From an uncultured Collinsella sp. (GTDB taxonomy: Bacteria; Actinomycetota; Coriobacteriia; Coriobacteriales; Coriobacteriaceae): DNA of 64,000 nt. The position numbers and the translations under genes were made by a program. The DNA lies in the NCBI GenBank assembly GCA_900541065.1, contig UQIE01000005.1:62001-126000 (forward strand), written 5' to 3'. Below the pieces are notes generated by a model, which did not search any database, had not been told where the DNA came from, and was given only the letters and a program-made list of their open reading frames with translations. Shown piece after piece: positions 46,849 through 55,173 of the stretch; the stretch's first letter is position 1, and the number at the start of each line of letters is the position of its first letter.

Positions 46849-48786
46849 TTAGTTGCTAGACTCGGAGTCGTCGCCGGAACCGGAGATGGAAACCGTCAGC
46901 GTGATCGTGCTATCGGTGGACTGTTTGCCGGTGGGGGAGACACCCGTAACGGTGGCGTTTTCGTTGCCGCTCACGGGGTTGCCGTTCTGATCGCAGAATG
47001 CGATGTTGTAGAAACCGGCGTTGTTGAGCGCGGTGACGGCGGCGGAGATGCTCTTGCCGTACAGGTTGCCCGGGACGCTGGCCTTGCCGGACTTCTTGGC
47101 GATGACGACGGTGATCGTGGCACCGGGCTTCTGCTTGCCGCTGGGGTTCCAGCTAATTACGGTGCCCTCGGTAACCGAGTCGTTTTCCTGGTAGCTCACG
47201 TCGACGCCAAAGCCAGCCATGTCGAGAGCGTTGCGCGCCTGGGCCTCGGTCATGTCGGTCAGGTCGGGGGCGGACGTGGTATCCGGGCCGCTCGAGACCT
47301 TGTACGAGATAGTCGTGCCCTTCTCGACCTCCTTGCCGGCAGCAGTGCTCTGCTCAAAGACCTGGCCCTCTTCGGCCTCATTGGCTTCCTCCGAAGCGCT
47401 GCCCTTCAGGCCCACGCTTGCCAGTGCGGCCTCGGCCTGGTCCTTGGTCAGGCCGAGGAGCTGCGGAACCTCAACCTTCTCGGAGGGCTTAGGACCCTTG
47501 GAGATTACCAGGTTCACCCTCGAGCCCTTGGCCTTCTTGGTGTTGCCGTTGGGGGTCTGCTCGGCGACCTTTCCCTCGTCGACATCGTCGTTGTAGCTCT
47601 GGTCGACGGTGCCAACCTCAAGGCCGGCTTCCTTGATCAGCTCAATAGCGGTTTCCTGGTCCTTGCCCAGCACGTCGGGCACCGTGACCTGTTCGCCACT
47701 GAACATGCCCGTGGCAAAGGCCACCACCACGCCAATCACGGCGACGGCTGCAATCACGGCGGCGATGATCTTGTTCTTGTTGGACTTAGGCTTCTCGACC
47801 TCGTAGGAGCCCGTGGAGCCCGAGACAGCGCTACGGGCGGTATTCTGACCGCTCACGCCCGAGACGGGACGAACCATAGCGCGCGTTGAGTCGGAAAGCT
47901 CGCGGGTCTTGGTGGCACCCAGGTCGCCGGCGGCACCGATGATGCGCGTGGGCTCCGAGACGTTGACGGCACGGCCGGACAGGTAGCTGTTGAGCACCTG
48001 GCGCAGCTCGTCGGCCGTCTGGAAGCGGTTTGCCGGGTCCTTCTCCATGCACTTGAGGATGATGCGCTCCAGGTCGGCATCGACGCCGGAGTTGATCTGG
48101 CTCGGCGGGATGGGGAGCTCGTTGACCTGCTTGAGCGCGACCGAGATGGCGTCGTCGCCGTCAAAGGGTACGCGGCCGGTGGCGCACTCGTACATGACGA
48201 CACCCAGCGAGTAGATATCCGAGGTGGGGCCGAGGTCCTGGCCGCGAGTCTGCTCGGGGCTTACATAGTGGGCGGTGCCCAGAACGTTGTTGTCCTGCGT
48301 GAGATGACTGTTCTTGGCGCGTGCGATGCCAAAATCCATTACCTTGATGTTGCCGTCGGGCAGCACCATGATGTTTTGCGGCTTAATGTCGCGGTGGATG
48401 ATCTCGTGCTTGTGTGCGACCGAGAGCGCGGAGCTAATCTGCGAGCCAATCTGTGCGACCTTCTTGGGATCGAGTGCACCGTGGCTCTTGATGCCGCTTT
48501 TAAGGTCGGTGCCGCGCAGGTACTCCATGACGATGTAATAGGTGTCGCCGTCCTTGCCCCAATCGTAGACGCCCACGATATAGGGGGAGGACAGGCCGGC
48601 AGCTGCCTGGGCCTCCTGCTTAAAGCGGGCGGCGAAGGTGGCGTCGCCGGCATACTGCGGCAGCATGATCTTGACGGCAACCGTGCGGTCGAGGACCTGA
48701 TCCTGTGCACGGAAGACGGTCGCCATGCCGCCTGTTCCCACCTTATCCTTGAGGAGGTATCTTCCCCCGAGGACCCTCTGTTCCAT
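46849..48786 (-). CDS. pknB: PknB, PASTA-domain serine/threonine kinase
   Basis: A 645-residue membrane kinase that senses peptidoglycan or lipid II and phosphorylates cell-division and wall-synthesis proteins. The kinase domain (about 5-270) has GTGGMATV, VAVKIM, HRDIKPQN and DFGIA. A linker leads to one membrane segment (IIAAVIAAVAVIGVVVAF) and four PASTA repeats outside (starting VTVPDVLG, VEVPQLLG, TSAPDLTD and ASVPGNLY). The start at 48786 has AGGAG upstream. It is the last gene of the leftward cluster; 132 bases separate it from the SEDS/PBP gene. Confidence 0.96.
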   Translation of the reverse strand: MEQRVLGGRYLLKDKVGTGGMATVFRAQDQVLDRTVAVKIMLPQYAGDATFAARFKQEAQAAAGLSSPYIVGVYDWGKDGDTYYIVMEYLRGTDLKSGIKSHGALDPKKVAQIGSQISSALSVAHKHEIIHRDIKPQNIMVLPDGNIKVMDFGIARAKNSHLTQDNNVLGTAHYVSPEQTRGQDLGPTSDIYSLGVVMYECATGRVPFDGDDAISVALKQVNELPIPPSQINSGVDADLERIILKCMEKDPANRFQTADELRQVLNSYLSGRAVNVSEPTRIIGAAGDLGATKTRELSDSTRAMVRPVSGVSGQNTARSAVSGSTGSYEVEKPKSNKNKIIAAVIAAVAVIGVVVAFATGMFSGEQVTVPDVLGKDQETAIELIKEAGLEVGTVDQSYNDDVDEGKVAEQTPNGNTKKAKGSRVNLVISKGPKPSEKVEVPQLLGLTKDQAEAALASVGLKGSASEEANEAEEGQVFEQSTAAGKEVEKGTTISYKVSSGPDTTSAPDLTDMTEAQARNALDMAGFGVDVSYQENDSVTEGTVISWNPSGKQKPGATITVVIAKKSGKASVPGNLYGKSISAAVTALNNAGFYNIAFCDQNGNPVSGNENATVTGVSPTGKQSTDSTITLTVSISGSGDDSESSN

Positions 48787-48918
48787 TCCTGCTCCTAACA
48801 TAACTATTCGCTCAACGATGTGTGTAGTACCAAATGTGTGGCCGCTGGGGCCGTGTGGCGCGTTGCCGCTAGCTCATCGGCCGCGGCGTGCCCCAAGTAT
48901 CCGCTTTGATCACGGGCA

Positions 48919-51789
48919 TCACGCTCCCTGTGCGGCGAGCGCCGCGGTCAGGACGATGCCGGCAATCTTGGCCGCCTTGACGTCATGCTTGTCGTAATCC
49001 TCTAAGGCCACCGAGATGGCGACCGTGGGTGAATCGTAAGGTGCAAAGCCAACAAACATAGAGTTGACGTTGGTGCCGCCGATCTCGGCCGAACCGGTCT
49101 TGCCGGCAACCTTGACGCCCGGAATCTGGGCATCGGTGCCGGTACCGGACTGGACGACGGCGAGCATGGCCTGCTTGACCTGATCGGCGGTGGTAGAGCT
49201 GACAGCCTGGCCCAGCGAGCGGGACTGCGTGGTCTTAACCACGGTCCCGTCCGGGGCGAGTATCTGTGACACAAAGAACGGGTCCATGACCACGCCGCTG
49301 TTGGCGATAGCGGCAGCGATCACGCAATTCTGCATGACGGTGGTCTGCGGGCCAGGCGTGTGGTCCATGCCGACGGGCTGGCCGGCGCCTGCCCAAGCGG
49401 TCTCCCACTCGGTCATAAGCGACGGGTCGGCCATGATGGAGGCCGCGGCGGTAAGGTCCTGACCCAGCTTTTGTCCATAGCCAAAGGCGTTGGCAAACTG
49501 TACCAGCGAGTTGGCGCCGACCTCGTTTGCCACCTGGCCAAAGACGACGTTGGACGACACGGCGAAGGCCTGCTGCAGGCTGATGGTGCCGTAGCTCTCG
49601 TTGGCATAGTTGGTGACCGGCGCGTTGCCGATGTCCATGGAGCCGGGCGCCTGGTACGTGCTGGTAAGGCTGGCGGTGCCGGTTTCGAGCGCCGCGGAGA
49701 GTGTGACGACCTTAAAGGTCGAGCCCGGGGTGTACAGCGCGTCCATGGCACGGTCGTACATGGAGCCGTCCTCGCCGCCGCCCGACTGGAGCAGCGCATC
49801 GATGTTGGTGTTGTCGTAGGTGGGCGAGCTCGCACACGCAAGGACCGCACCGGTGCGCGGATCCATGACCACCACAGCGCCCTTAAAGCCCTTGAGCGCC
49901 TGCTCGGCAGCCGTCTGGATGCGCGAGTCGATGGTGAGCTTGGCGGTATTGCCCGGCTGGGTCTGTCCCGCGAGCGACGCGATGGCGTTGTTCCAGCTGG
50001 AGTAATCCTTGGAGCCGGTGAGCGTATCGTTCATGACGCTCTCGATGCCGTCGGTGCCGTATTGCTGGCTCACGTAGCCCACTACGTGCGCGGCCATGTT
50101 GCCGTTGGGGTAGGAACGGGCGTAGGTGCCGTCCTCCTGCTGCAGCGACTCGGCTAGTGTCACGCCGTCGGACGTGATGATAGAGCCACGCTGGATGTAC
50201 TTGGAGCGGGCGATGGTGTGGTTGTTGGTCGGCATGTCCTGGTAATCCTTCGCCTTGATGACCTGGACATAGGTGAGGTTGCCGATAAGGATGGCGAACA
50301 GCGCCGTAAAGGCAAACACGGCACGAGTCAGACGGTTGGCAAGTGCAACGCGGCCGAGCACGCCGGACTCTGGCGTGTCGAGCAGGCGACGTCGCATGCG
50401 AGAACCCGCGGAGTGGTTGCCGTGGCTGTAGGAAGGTGCGCTGGCAAAACGTGTACCGGTCGGGGCAGCGGCGGATGCGACCTGGTCATCGGTGATGGCG
50501 GCCATGGTGCCGGTGCCGGTGAGCTCGGCTTCGCGTCCGGTTGCCTCGTCGCCGGCGCGCAGCAGCAGCGCGACGATGATAAAGCTCGCCAGCAGCGAGG
50601 AGCCGCCCTGGCTCATAAAGGGCAGGGTGACGCCGGTCAGCGGAATCAGGCGGGTTACGCCGCCAACGATTAAGAATGCCTGGAAGCTGATGGCCGCCGT
50701 AAGGCCGGTCGCGCTAAAGGCGGCAAGGTCGGACTTGGCGCGGGCGGCCGTGGTGAGGCCACGCACGGCAAAAAGCATAAACAGGATGAGCACGGCGCCG
50801 CCGCCCAAAAGGCCCATTTCCTCGCCGATGGCCGAGAAGATAAAGTCGGACTCGACGACGGGGATGTTGTTTGCCATGCCGTTGCCAATGCCGACGCCAA
50901 CCAGGCCGCCGTCAGCCAGCGAGTAAAGTGACTGTACGATCTGGTAGCCCTGGCCCTGGGCGTCCTTAAACGGATCGACCCAGACCTGAAAGCGCACCTG
51001 CACGTGCGACAGGAACTTGTAGGCGCCCACGGCTCCAACGGCCAGCAGCGCAAGGCCGATGATGACGTACGAAAAGCGTCCCGTGGCAACATAGAGCATC
51101 AGCAAAAAGATGGTGTAGAACAGGACGGCCGAGCCCAGGTCGCGTTCGAAGACGACGATGAGCAGGCACACGCCCCACACGGCAAACAGTGGCAGCAGCA
51201 GGCGGAAGCGCGGAATCTTGAGACCCAGGATCTTGCGGTTGGAGATGGAGAGCAGCTCGCGGTTCTCGGCTAGATAGCCTGCCAGGAACAGGACGATGAA
51301 GACCTTGGCGAACTCGCCGGGCTGGATGGTGAAGCCCGCGATGCGAATCCACAGCTTGGAGCCCGAGATCGTGGTGCCGATAAAGATCGGCAGCATCAGC
51401 AGGATGATGCCGATAATGCCAAAGGTGTACTTGTAGCGCATGACCACGTCGAGGTTCTTGACCAGCGCGAGCGTTCCCACCATGAGCGCCACCGAGACAA
51501 ACAAGATGATGAGCTGCGAGATGGCGAGGTCGGGAGCCAGGCGCGTCACGAATGTGATGCCGATGCCCGAGAGCACAAAGACGATGGGCAGGATGGCGGG
51601 GTCGGCGCCGGGCGCCAGGATGCGCACGGCGATATGCGCCGCGGCGAAGGCGGCGAACAGGCCGATCGGCACGGCGAGCGTCTCAAAGGAAATCGTGGCA
51701 CCCGCGGTGAGCACGTACATCGCATAGAGCAGGATGACGGGGAACGCCGAGGCGATGAGCAAGAGCAGTTCGGTGTTGCGGCGACTCAT
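48919..51789 (-). CDS. Fused FtsW/RodA glycosyltransferase and class B penicillin-binding protein
   Basis: A 956-residue protein joining two enzymes that are usually separate. Residues about 1-430 form a SEDS polytopic glycosyltransferase (ERDLGSAVLFY, WVDPFKDAQGQGYQIVQS, GEEMGLLGG and SQGGSS). After a linker and one membrane segment (about 505-525) comes a PBP2-type transpeptidase with PGSTFK (SxxK), SSN and KTGSAE. RodA/FtsW polymerises glycan from lipid II and the PBP cross-links it. Actinobacterial clusters have rodA and pbpA as neighbours at exactly this place. There is no stop between the parts. The start at 51789 has GGGAGTG upstream. Confidence 0.93.
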   Translation of the reverse strand: MSRRNTELLLLIASAFPVILLYAMYVLTAGATISFETLAVPIGLFAAFAAAHIAVRILAPGADPAILPIVFVLSGIGITFVTRLAPDLAISQLIILFVSVALMVGTLALVKNLDVVMRYKYTFGIIGIILLMLPIFIGTTISGSKLWIRIAGFTIQPGEFAKVFIVLFLAGYLAENRELLSISNRKILGLKIPRFRLLLPLFAVWGVCLLIVVFERDLGSAVLFYTIFLLMLYVATGRFSYVIIGLALLAVGAVGAYKFLSHVQVRFQVWVDPFKDAQGQGYQIVQSLYSLADGGLVGVGIGNGMANNIPVVESDFIFSAIGEEMGLLGGGAVLILFMLFAVRGLTTAARAKSDLAAFSATGLTAAISFQAFLIVGGVTRLIPLTGVTLPFMSQGGSSLLASFIIVALLLRAGDEATGREAELTGTGTMAAITDDQVASAAAPTGTRFASAPSYSHGNHSAGSRMRRRLLDTPESGVLGRVALANRLTRAVFAFTALFAILIGNLTYVQVIKAKDYQDMPTNNHTIARSKYIQRGSIITSDGVTLAESLQQEDGTYARSYPNGNMAAHVVGYVSQQYGTDGIESVMNDTLTGSKDYSSWNNAIASLAGQTQPGNTAKLTIDSRIQTAAEQALKGFKGAVVVMDPRTGAVLACASSPTYDNTNIDALLQSGGGEDGSMYDRAMDALYTPGSTFKVVTLSAALETGTASLTSTYQAPGSMDIGNAPVTNYANESYGTISLQQAFAVSSNVVFGQVANEVGANSLVQFANAFGYGQKLGQDLTAAASIMADPSLMTEWETAWAGAGQPVGMDHTPGPQTTVMQNCVIAAAIANSGVVMDPFFVSQILAPDGTVVKTTQSRSLGQAVSSTTADQVKQAMLAVVQSGTGTDAQIPGVKVAGKTGSAEIGGTNVNSMFVGFAPYDSPTVAISVALEDYDKHDVKAAKIAGIVLTAALAAQGA

Positions 51790-51805
51790 AAGCGGCACTC
51801 CCTTT

Positions 51806-53740
51806 CTAATTCTTATCGGAGGCTTCGGCCTCGGCTGACTGTTCGGCGGTTTTCTCGGAATCTGACTCGGAGGTGGATTTCTGATCGGTGTTGTCGCGAA
51901 TCGTTTGCGCGTCAATCACCTGACGGGTCTGCTCCTCGTCAATCTGATGGCGGTACTTGGAAATGGTGTCCTGCGCATCGTCGACACTCGTTTGCGGAAT
52001 GCCTGCCTTCAGGCGGTTTTGCGTGTCTTCGGGCAGGTCGGACAGCTTGATGCTGGTTTCGCTCTCGAGCCAGTGGAGCTCGACCCCGAGCGTCTTGCCG
52101 GGCAGGCCGCGCCAGACGGCGACATTGCCGTGGTAGGTTCCCAAGTAATAGGAGCCGGTGACGCCCGTGTATGCCCAGATGCCTGCTACCAGCACAAAGA
52201 CAAGGGCCAAGACGGTGGCGATGGTGACATTGCGGCGTCGGACGCGTTTTGCCTCGCGCATGACGCCGTCGTCGACCAGGTCGACGACCACCACGGTCAC
52301 ATTGTCGTGGCCGCCGGCGGCGAGCGCCGCGTCCACCAAGTTGTCGACACAGATCTGTGCGCTCGAGGACTGCGTAGCGATGTTCTCGATATCGCTATCG
52401 GGAATCATGCTCGAAAGACCATCGGAGCACAGAATCAGGCGGTCGCCTTCCTCGATGTGCAGGGTAAAGTGGTCGGCATACATGGCGGGATCCGAGCCCA
52501 GCGCGCGGGTGATGACCGAGCGGTTGGGGTGGACGCGGGCCTCGTCGGCCGTAATCTCGCCGGCATCCACGAGCTCCTCCACGTAGGAGTGGTCGCGGGT
52601 CACGCGGATGAGCGTGCCCTCGTGGAGCAGGTAGGCGCGCGAGTCGCCCACATGGGCGATGGCGAGCGTGTCGTTTTCGATGTAGGCGCAGGTGGCCGTG
52701 CATCCCATGCCGGGTTTGCCCAGGCCGTTGAGGGCGGCTTCGATCACGGCGGCGTTGGCGGCCTCGACGGCTGCGGCCAGGCGCGCGGCGTCGGCGGACT
52801 GCGGTGCCGTCTTGGCGATGGTCTCGACGGCGATGGAGGATGCCACCTCGCCGGCGGCGTGTCCTCCCATGCCGTCGCACACGCAAAAGAGCGGCGACTG
52901 CACCAGATAGGAGTCCTCATTGTGCGGGCGTACGCATCCGACGTCGGAGCGGGCGCCCCACATAAGTTGCGTGGTGGTGCCGGCGTCGTAGGTCGAGTCG
53001 GTCTCGATGCGCTCGTCGGTCAGCGGCTCAAAGCTCATGGTCGAGCCGGGGTCTTTGAGCTTGGCCTCAACGGCGGCAACGTCGATTTCGGCTGTGTCAC
53101 CGGGAGAGACGGTGTCGGTCTCGGCGTTTGATTCGGAATCGTCGGTGTCCGGGGAGTCGGGCTCCTCGGAAACGCGGGCGGTCGACTCGTCATCTTGCGG
53201 GCTGACGTCTATAGGATCGGGCGTCGCAAAGTGCGACGGCGCGGGCGTGTTTTGCGACTGGGCGGCGGGCTCGGCCACGGCATCGGACTCGCTTGCGGGT
53301 GCAGACTGCGGGGCCTCGGGTGCGGGGGCGTCCTCGGGGGAGGGCACTGCCTCGGGCGCCGGCGTGGATGCGGGCACGACCTCGGACGCCGAGGCTACGG
53401 GAAACACCGGAGCGGCGGGCTCGGGCGTCTCAAACACTGCGGCGCTCTCGTTGATTGCCGTGGCGACAGGCTCGGCAAAGTGGGCCGGCGCCGGCGTTGT
53501 CTCGGGTGCTGCGGACTGCTCGGCGGCATGCGCACCGATGGGTGCTGCCGCGGCATCCTCTGCGCCCTCGTCATCGGCGAGGGCCGAATAATCATGCGTT
53601 ACATGCGAAAGAGGCAGGGAGAACACGGTGTCCTCGGGCTCCACGGGCGCGGAGTCCGCTGGAGCGGCGTGGGCCGGTGCAGCCGCGGCGGCAGCCGGTG
53701 CCTCGGTCATGGTTGCGGACTTGTTCTCCTCGTCGATCAT
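51806..53740 (-). CDS. PP2C-family serine/threonine phosphatase with long N-terminal tail
   Basis: A 644-residue protein. The PP2C domain (about 250-490) has DVGCVRPHNEDS, CDGMGGHAAGE, HVGDSRAY and GHDNVTVVVV, containing the metal-binding Asp residues. One membrane segment follows (about 503-522, VTIATVLALVFVLVAGIWAY), then an outside tail. Residues 1-245 are Ala/Pro/Glu-rich and disordered, which is unusual for PstP/Stp phosphatases. It reverses phosphorylation by the kinases of this cluster. The start overlaps the FHA gene stop by four bases. Confidence 0.93.
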   Translation of the reverse strand: MIDEENKSATMTEAPAAAAAAPAHAAPADSAPVEPEDTVFSLPLSHVTHDYSALADDEGAEDAAAAPIGAHAAEQSAAPETTPAPAHFAEPVATAINESAAVFETPEPAAPVFPVASASEVVPASTPAPEAVPSPEDAPAPEAPQSAPASESDAVAEPAAQSQNTPAPSHFATPDPIDVSPQDDESTARVSEEPDSPDTDDSESNAETDTVSPGDTAEIDVAAVEAKLKDPGSTMSFEPLTDERIETDSTYDAGTTTQLMWGARSDVGCVRPHNEDSYLVQSPLFCVCDGMGGHAAGEVASSIAVETIAKTAPQSADAARLAAAVEAANAAVIEAALNGLGKPGMGCTATCAYIENDTLAIAHVGDSRAYLLHEGTLIRVTRDHSYVEELVDAGEITADEARVHPNRSVITRALGSDPAMYADHFTLHIEEGDRLILCSDGLSSMIPDSDIENIATQSSSAQICVDNLVDAALAAGGHDNVTVVVVDLVDDGVMREAKRVRRRNVTIATVLALVFVLVAGIWAYTGVTGSYYLGTYHGNVAVWRGLPGKTLGVELHWLESETSIKLSDLPEDTQNRLKAGIPQTSVDDAQDTISKYRHQIDEEQTRQVIDAQTIRDNTDQKSTSESDSEKTAEQSAEAEASDKN

Positions 53741-54153
53741 CGACGGTTCACCTTCATGACCACATCGCCAATCTGAACCTCGTCGCCCTCGCGCAGCGTC
53801 GCGGGCTCCACGAGCTGGCGGCCGTTGACGAGCGTGCCGTTAAGCGAGTTGAGGTCCTCGATGATGAGTGCAGGGCCCTGCAGCGAAAAGCGTGCGTGCG
53901 AGGCCGAGACAAACGGTTCGTTGATGCAGATGTCCGAAGACGGCGAGCGGCCGACGATGACGGGGCCGAGCATATCCACGTGGATGCCGCGGATGCCGCG
54001 CGGACCCTTGTCCACATCGATCGTCCAGATAGCCGAGTCGCGGCGCTGGCCGCGCACGAGGCCCACGCCGGTCTTCATGACGGCGAACAGGAAGATATAG
54101 AGCAGGGCGACCAGGACGATGCGGCCTGCAAAAAGGACGATATCGATGTTCAT
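53737..54153 (-). CDS. fhaB: FhaB-like FHA-domain protein
   Basis: A 138-residue protein: one N-terminal membrane helix (VLFAGRIVLVALLYIFLFAV) and a C-terminal FHA domain (VGRSPSSDICI, VSASHARF and LNSLNGTLVNG) that binds phosphothreonine. In actinobacteria FhaB (FipA) links PknA/B signalling to division. It is the second gene of the conserved fhaA-fhaB-phosphatase order. Confidence 0.92.
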   Translation of the reverse strand: MNIDIVLFAGRIVLVALLYIFLFAVMKTGVGLVRGQRRDSAIWTIDVDKGPRGIRGIHVDMLGPVIVGRSPSSDICINEPFVSASHARFSLQGPALIIEDLNSLNGTLVNGRQLVEPATLREGDEVQIGDVVMKVNRR

Positions 54154-54159
54154 AAGCGA

Positions 54160-55173
54160 CTATCCCCTAAATTCAAAGGTGCTCAGGCCAAACGTCAGCA
54201 GATCGCCGTTGCGCAGCGGGCAGCGCGTGATGCGGCGGTTGTTGACGAGCGTGCCGTTGGTGGAATTGAGGTCCTCGATCGACCAGTCCGAGCCGGTAAA
54301 GGTGAGCTGGGCGTGACGGCGCGACACGTTGGGGTCGCGCAGGGCGATATCGGAAACCGAACGCTCGCGGCCGATGGTCACCTGCGCGGAGGTGATGCTG
54401 TGGCTCTCGCCGCTCACGACGTCGACGAGTTGGGCGAGCGGGCGCTGCGGGGCACGGGTGCTCGCCATGTTGGAGGCGATGCCGGCCGCGGCGCCAAGGC
54501 CCACGGCGGCACCGGTCGCGGCGGCTCCGCCCATGCCGGCAAGCGCGTCGCGCGAGACAGTCTGCGGCACCGGAATAGGTGCGGCGGCGGGGTCGGGGAC
54601 GCTGGGCGCAAAGGGGTCGGCCGTGGCAAGCGGATCGGGAGCGGCGGCGCGAGGCATCGGCTGCTGCTGGGGCATGGCTGCGGGGCGTTGCTGCTGCGGG
54701 GCGGCAAACTGCTGCTGGCCGGCGCGGGGAGCGCTGGCGGCACGGCTTGCGGCGGAGTTGTTCTGTCCCAAGCCGTTTTGGTAGGCGCGCTCCTCCTCGT
54801 ACAGGCGGCCGAGCGTGGGCGCATCGACATTCTCGGCGAAGACCGAGAACTTGCCGGCGCGCAGCTGCGGGTCGATCATAAAGCGAACGAGGGGCTCGCC
54901 GACAAAGACATAGCGGCGCTTTTCGGCCTGTGCCTTCACGAACTCGCGCACCTCGCGCGAAAGCTCGGGGTAGAACGGGGCGAGCATGGGATCGTCATCG
55001 GCGGCGATCAGGATGGTGTAGAGTGCCGGCGCGGTGTTGACGCCGTTGATCACTAGAGTCTGATCCTCCATGTCGCGAGCGGCCTGCTTGGCAAGCTTCT
55101 TAAAGGAGAACGGGGCACGGGTGGCACCGAAGATGCCGGCCACGTGGTCCTCGAAGATGTTCAGGAAGTTCAC
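54160..55173 (-). CDS. fhaA: FhaA-like protein (DUF3662 plus FHA)
   Basis: A 337-residue protein. The N-terminal DUF3662 domain (about 1-120, MNFLNIFEDHVAGIFG) is followed by a Pro/Gln/Ala-rich linker (about 130-240) and a C-terminal FHA domain (IGRERSVSDIAL, VSRRHAQL and LNSTNGTLVNN). FhaA in mycobacteria is a PknB substrate that binds MviN and restrains wall synthesis. Four bases overlap with the upstream kinase gene. Confidence 0.93.
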   Translation of the reverse strand: MNFLNIFEDHVAGIFGATRAPFSFKKLAKQAARDMEDQTLVINGVNTAPALYTILIAADDDPMLAPFYPELSREVREFVKAQAEKRRYVFVGEPLVRFMIDPQLRAGKFSVFAENVDAPTLGRLYEEERAYQNGLGQNNSAASRAASAPRAGQQQFAAPQQQRPAAMPQQQPMPRAAAPDPLATADPFAPSVPDPAAAPIPVPQTVSRDALAGMGGAAATGAAVGLGAAAGIASNMASTRAPQRPLAQLVDVVSGESHSITSAQVTIGRERSVSDIALRDPNVSRRHAQLTFTGSDWSIEDLNSTNGTLVNNRRITRCPLRNGDLLTFGLSTFEFRG

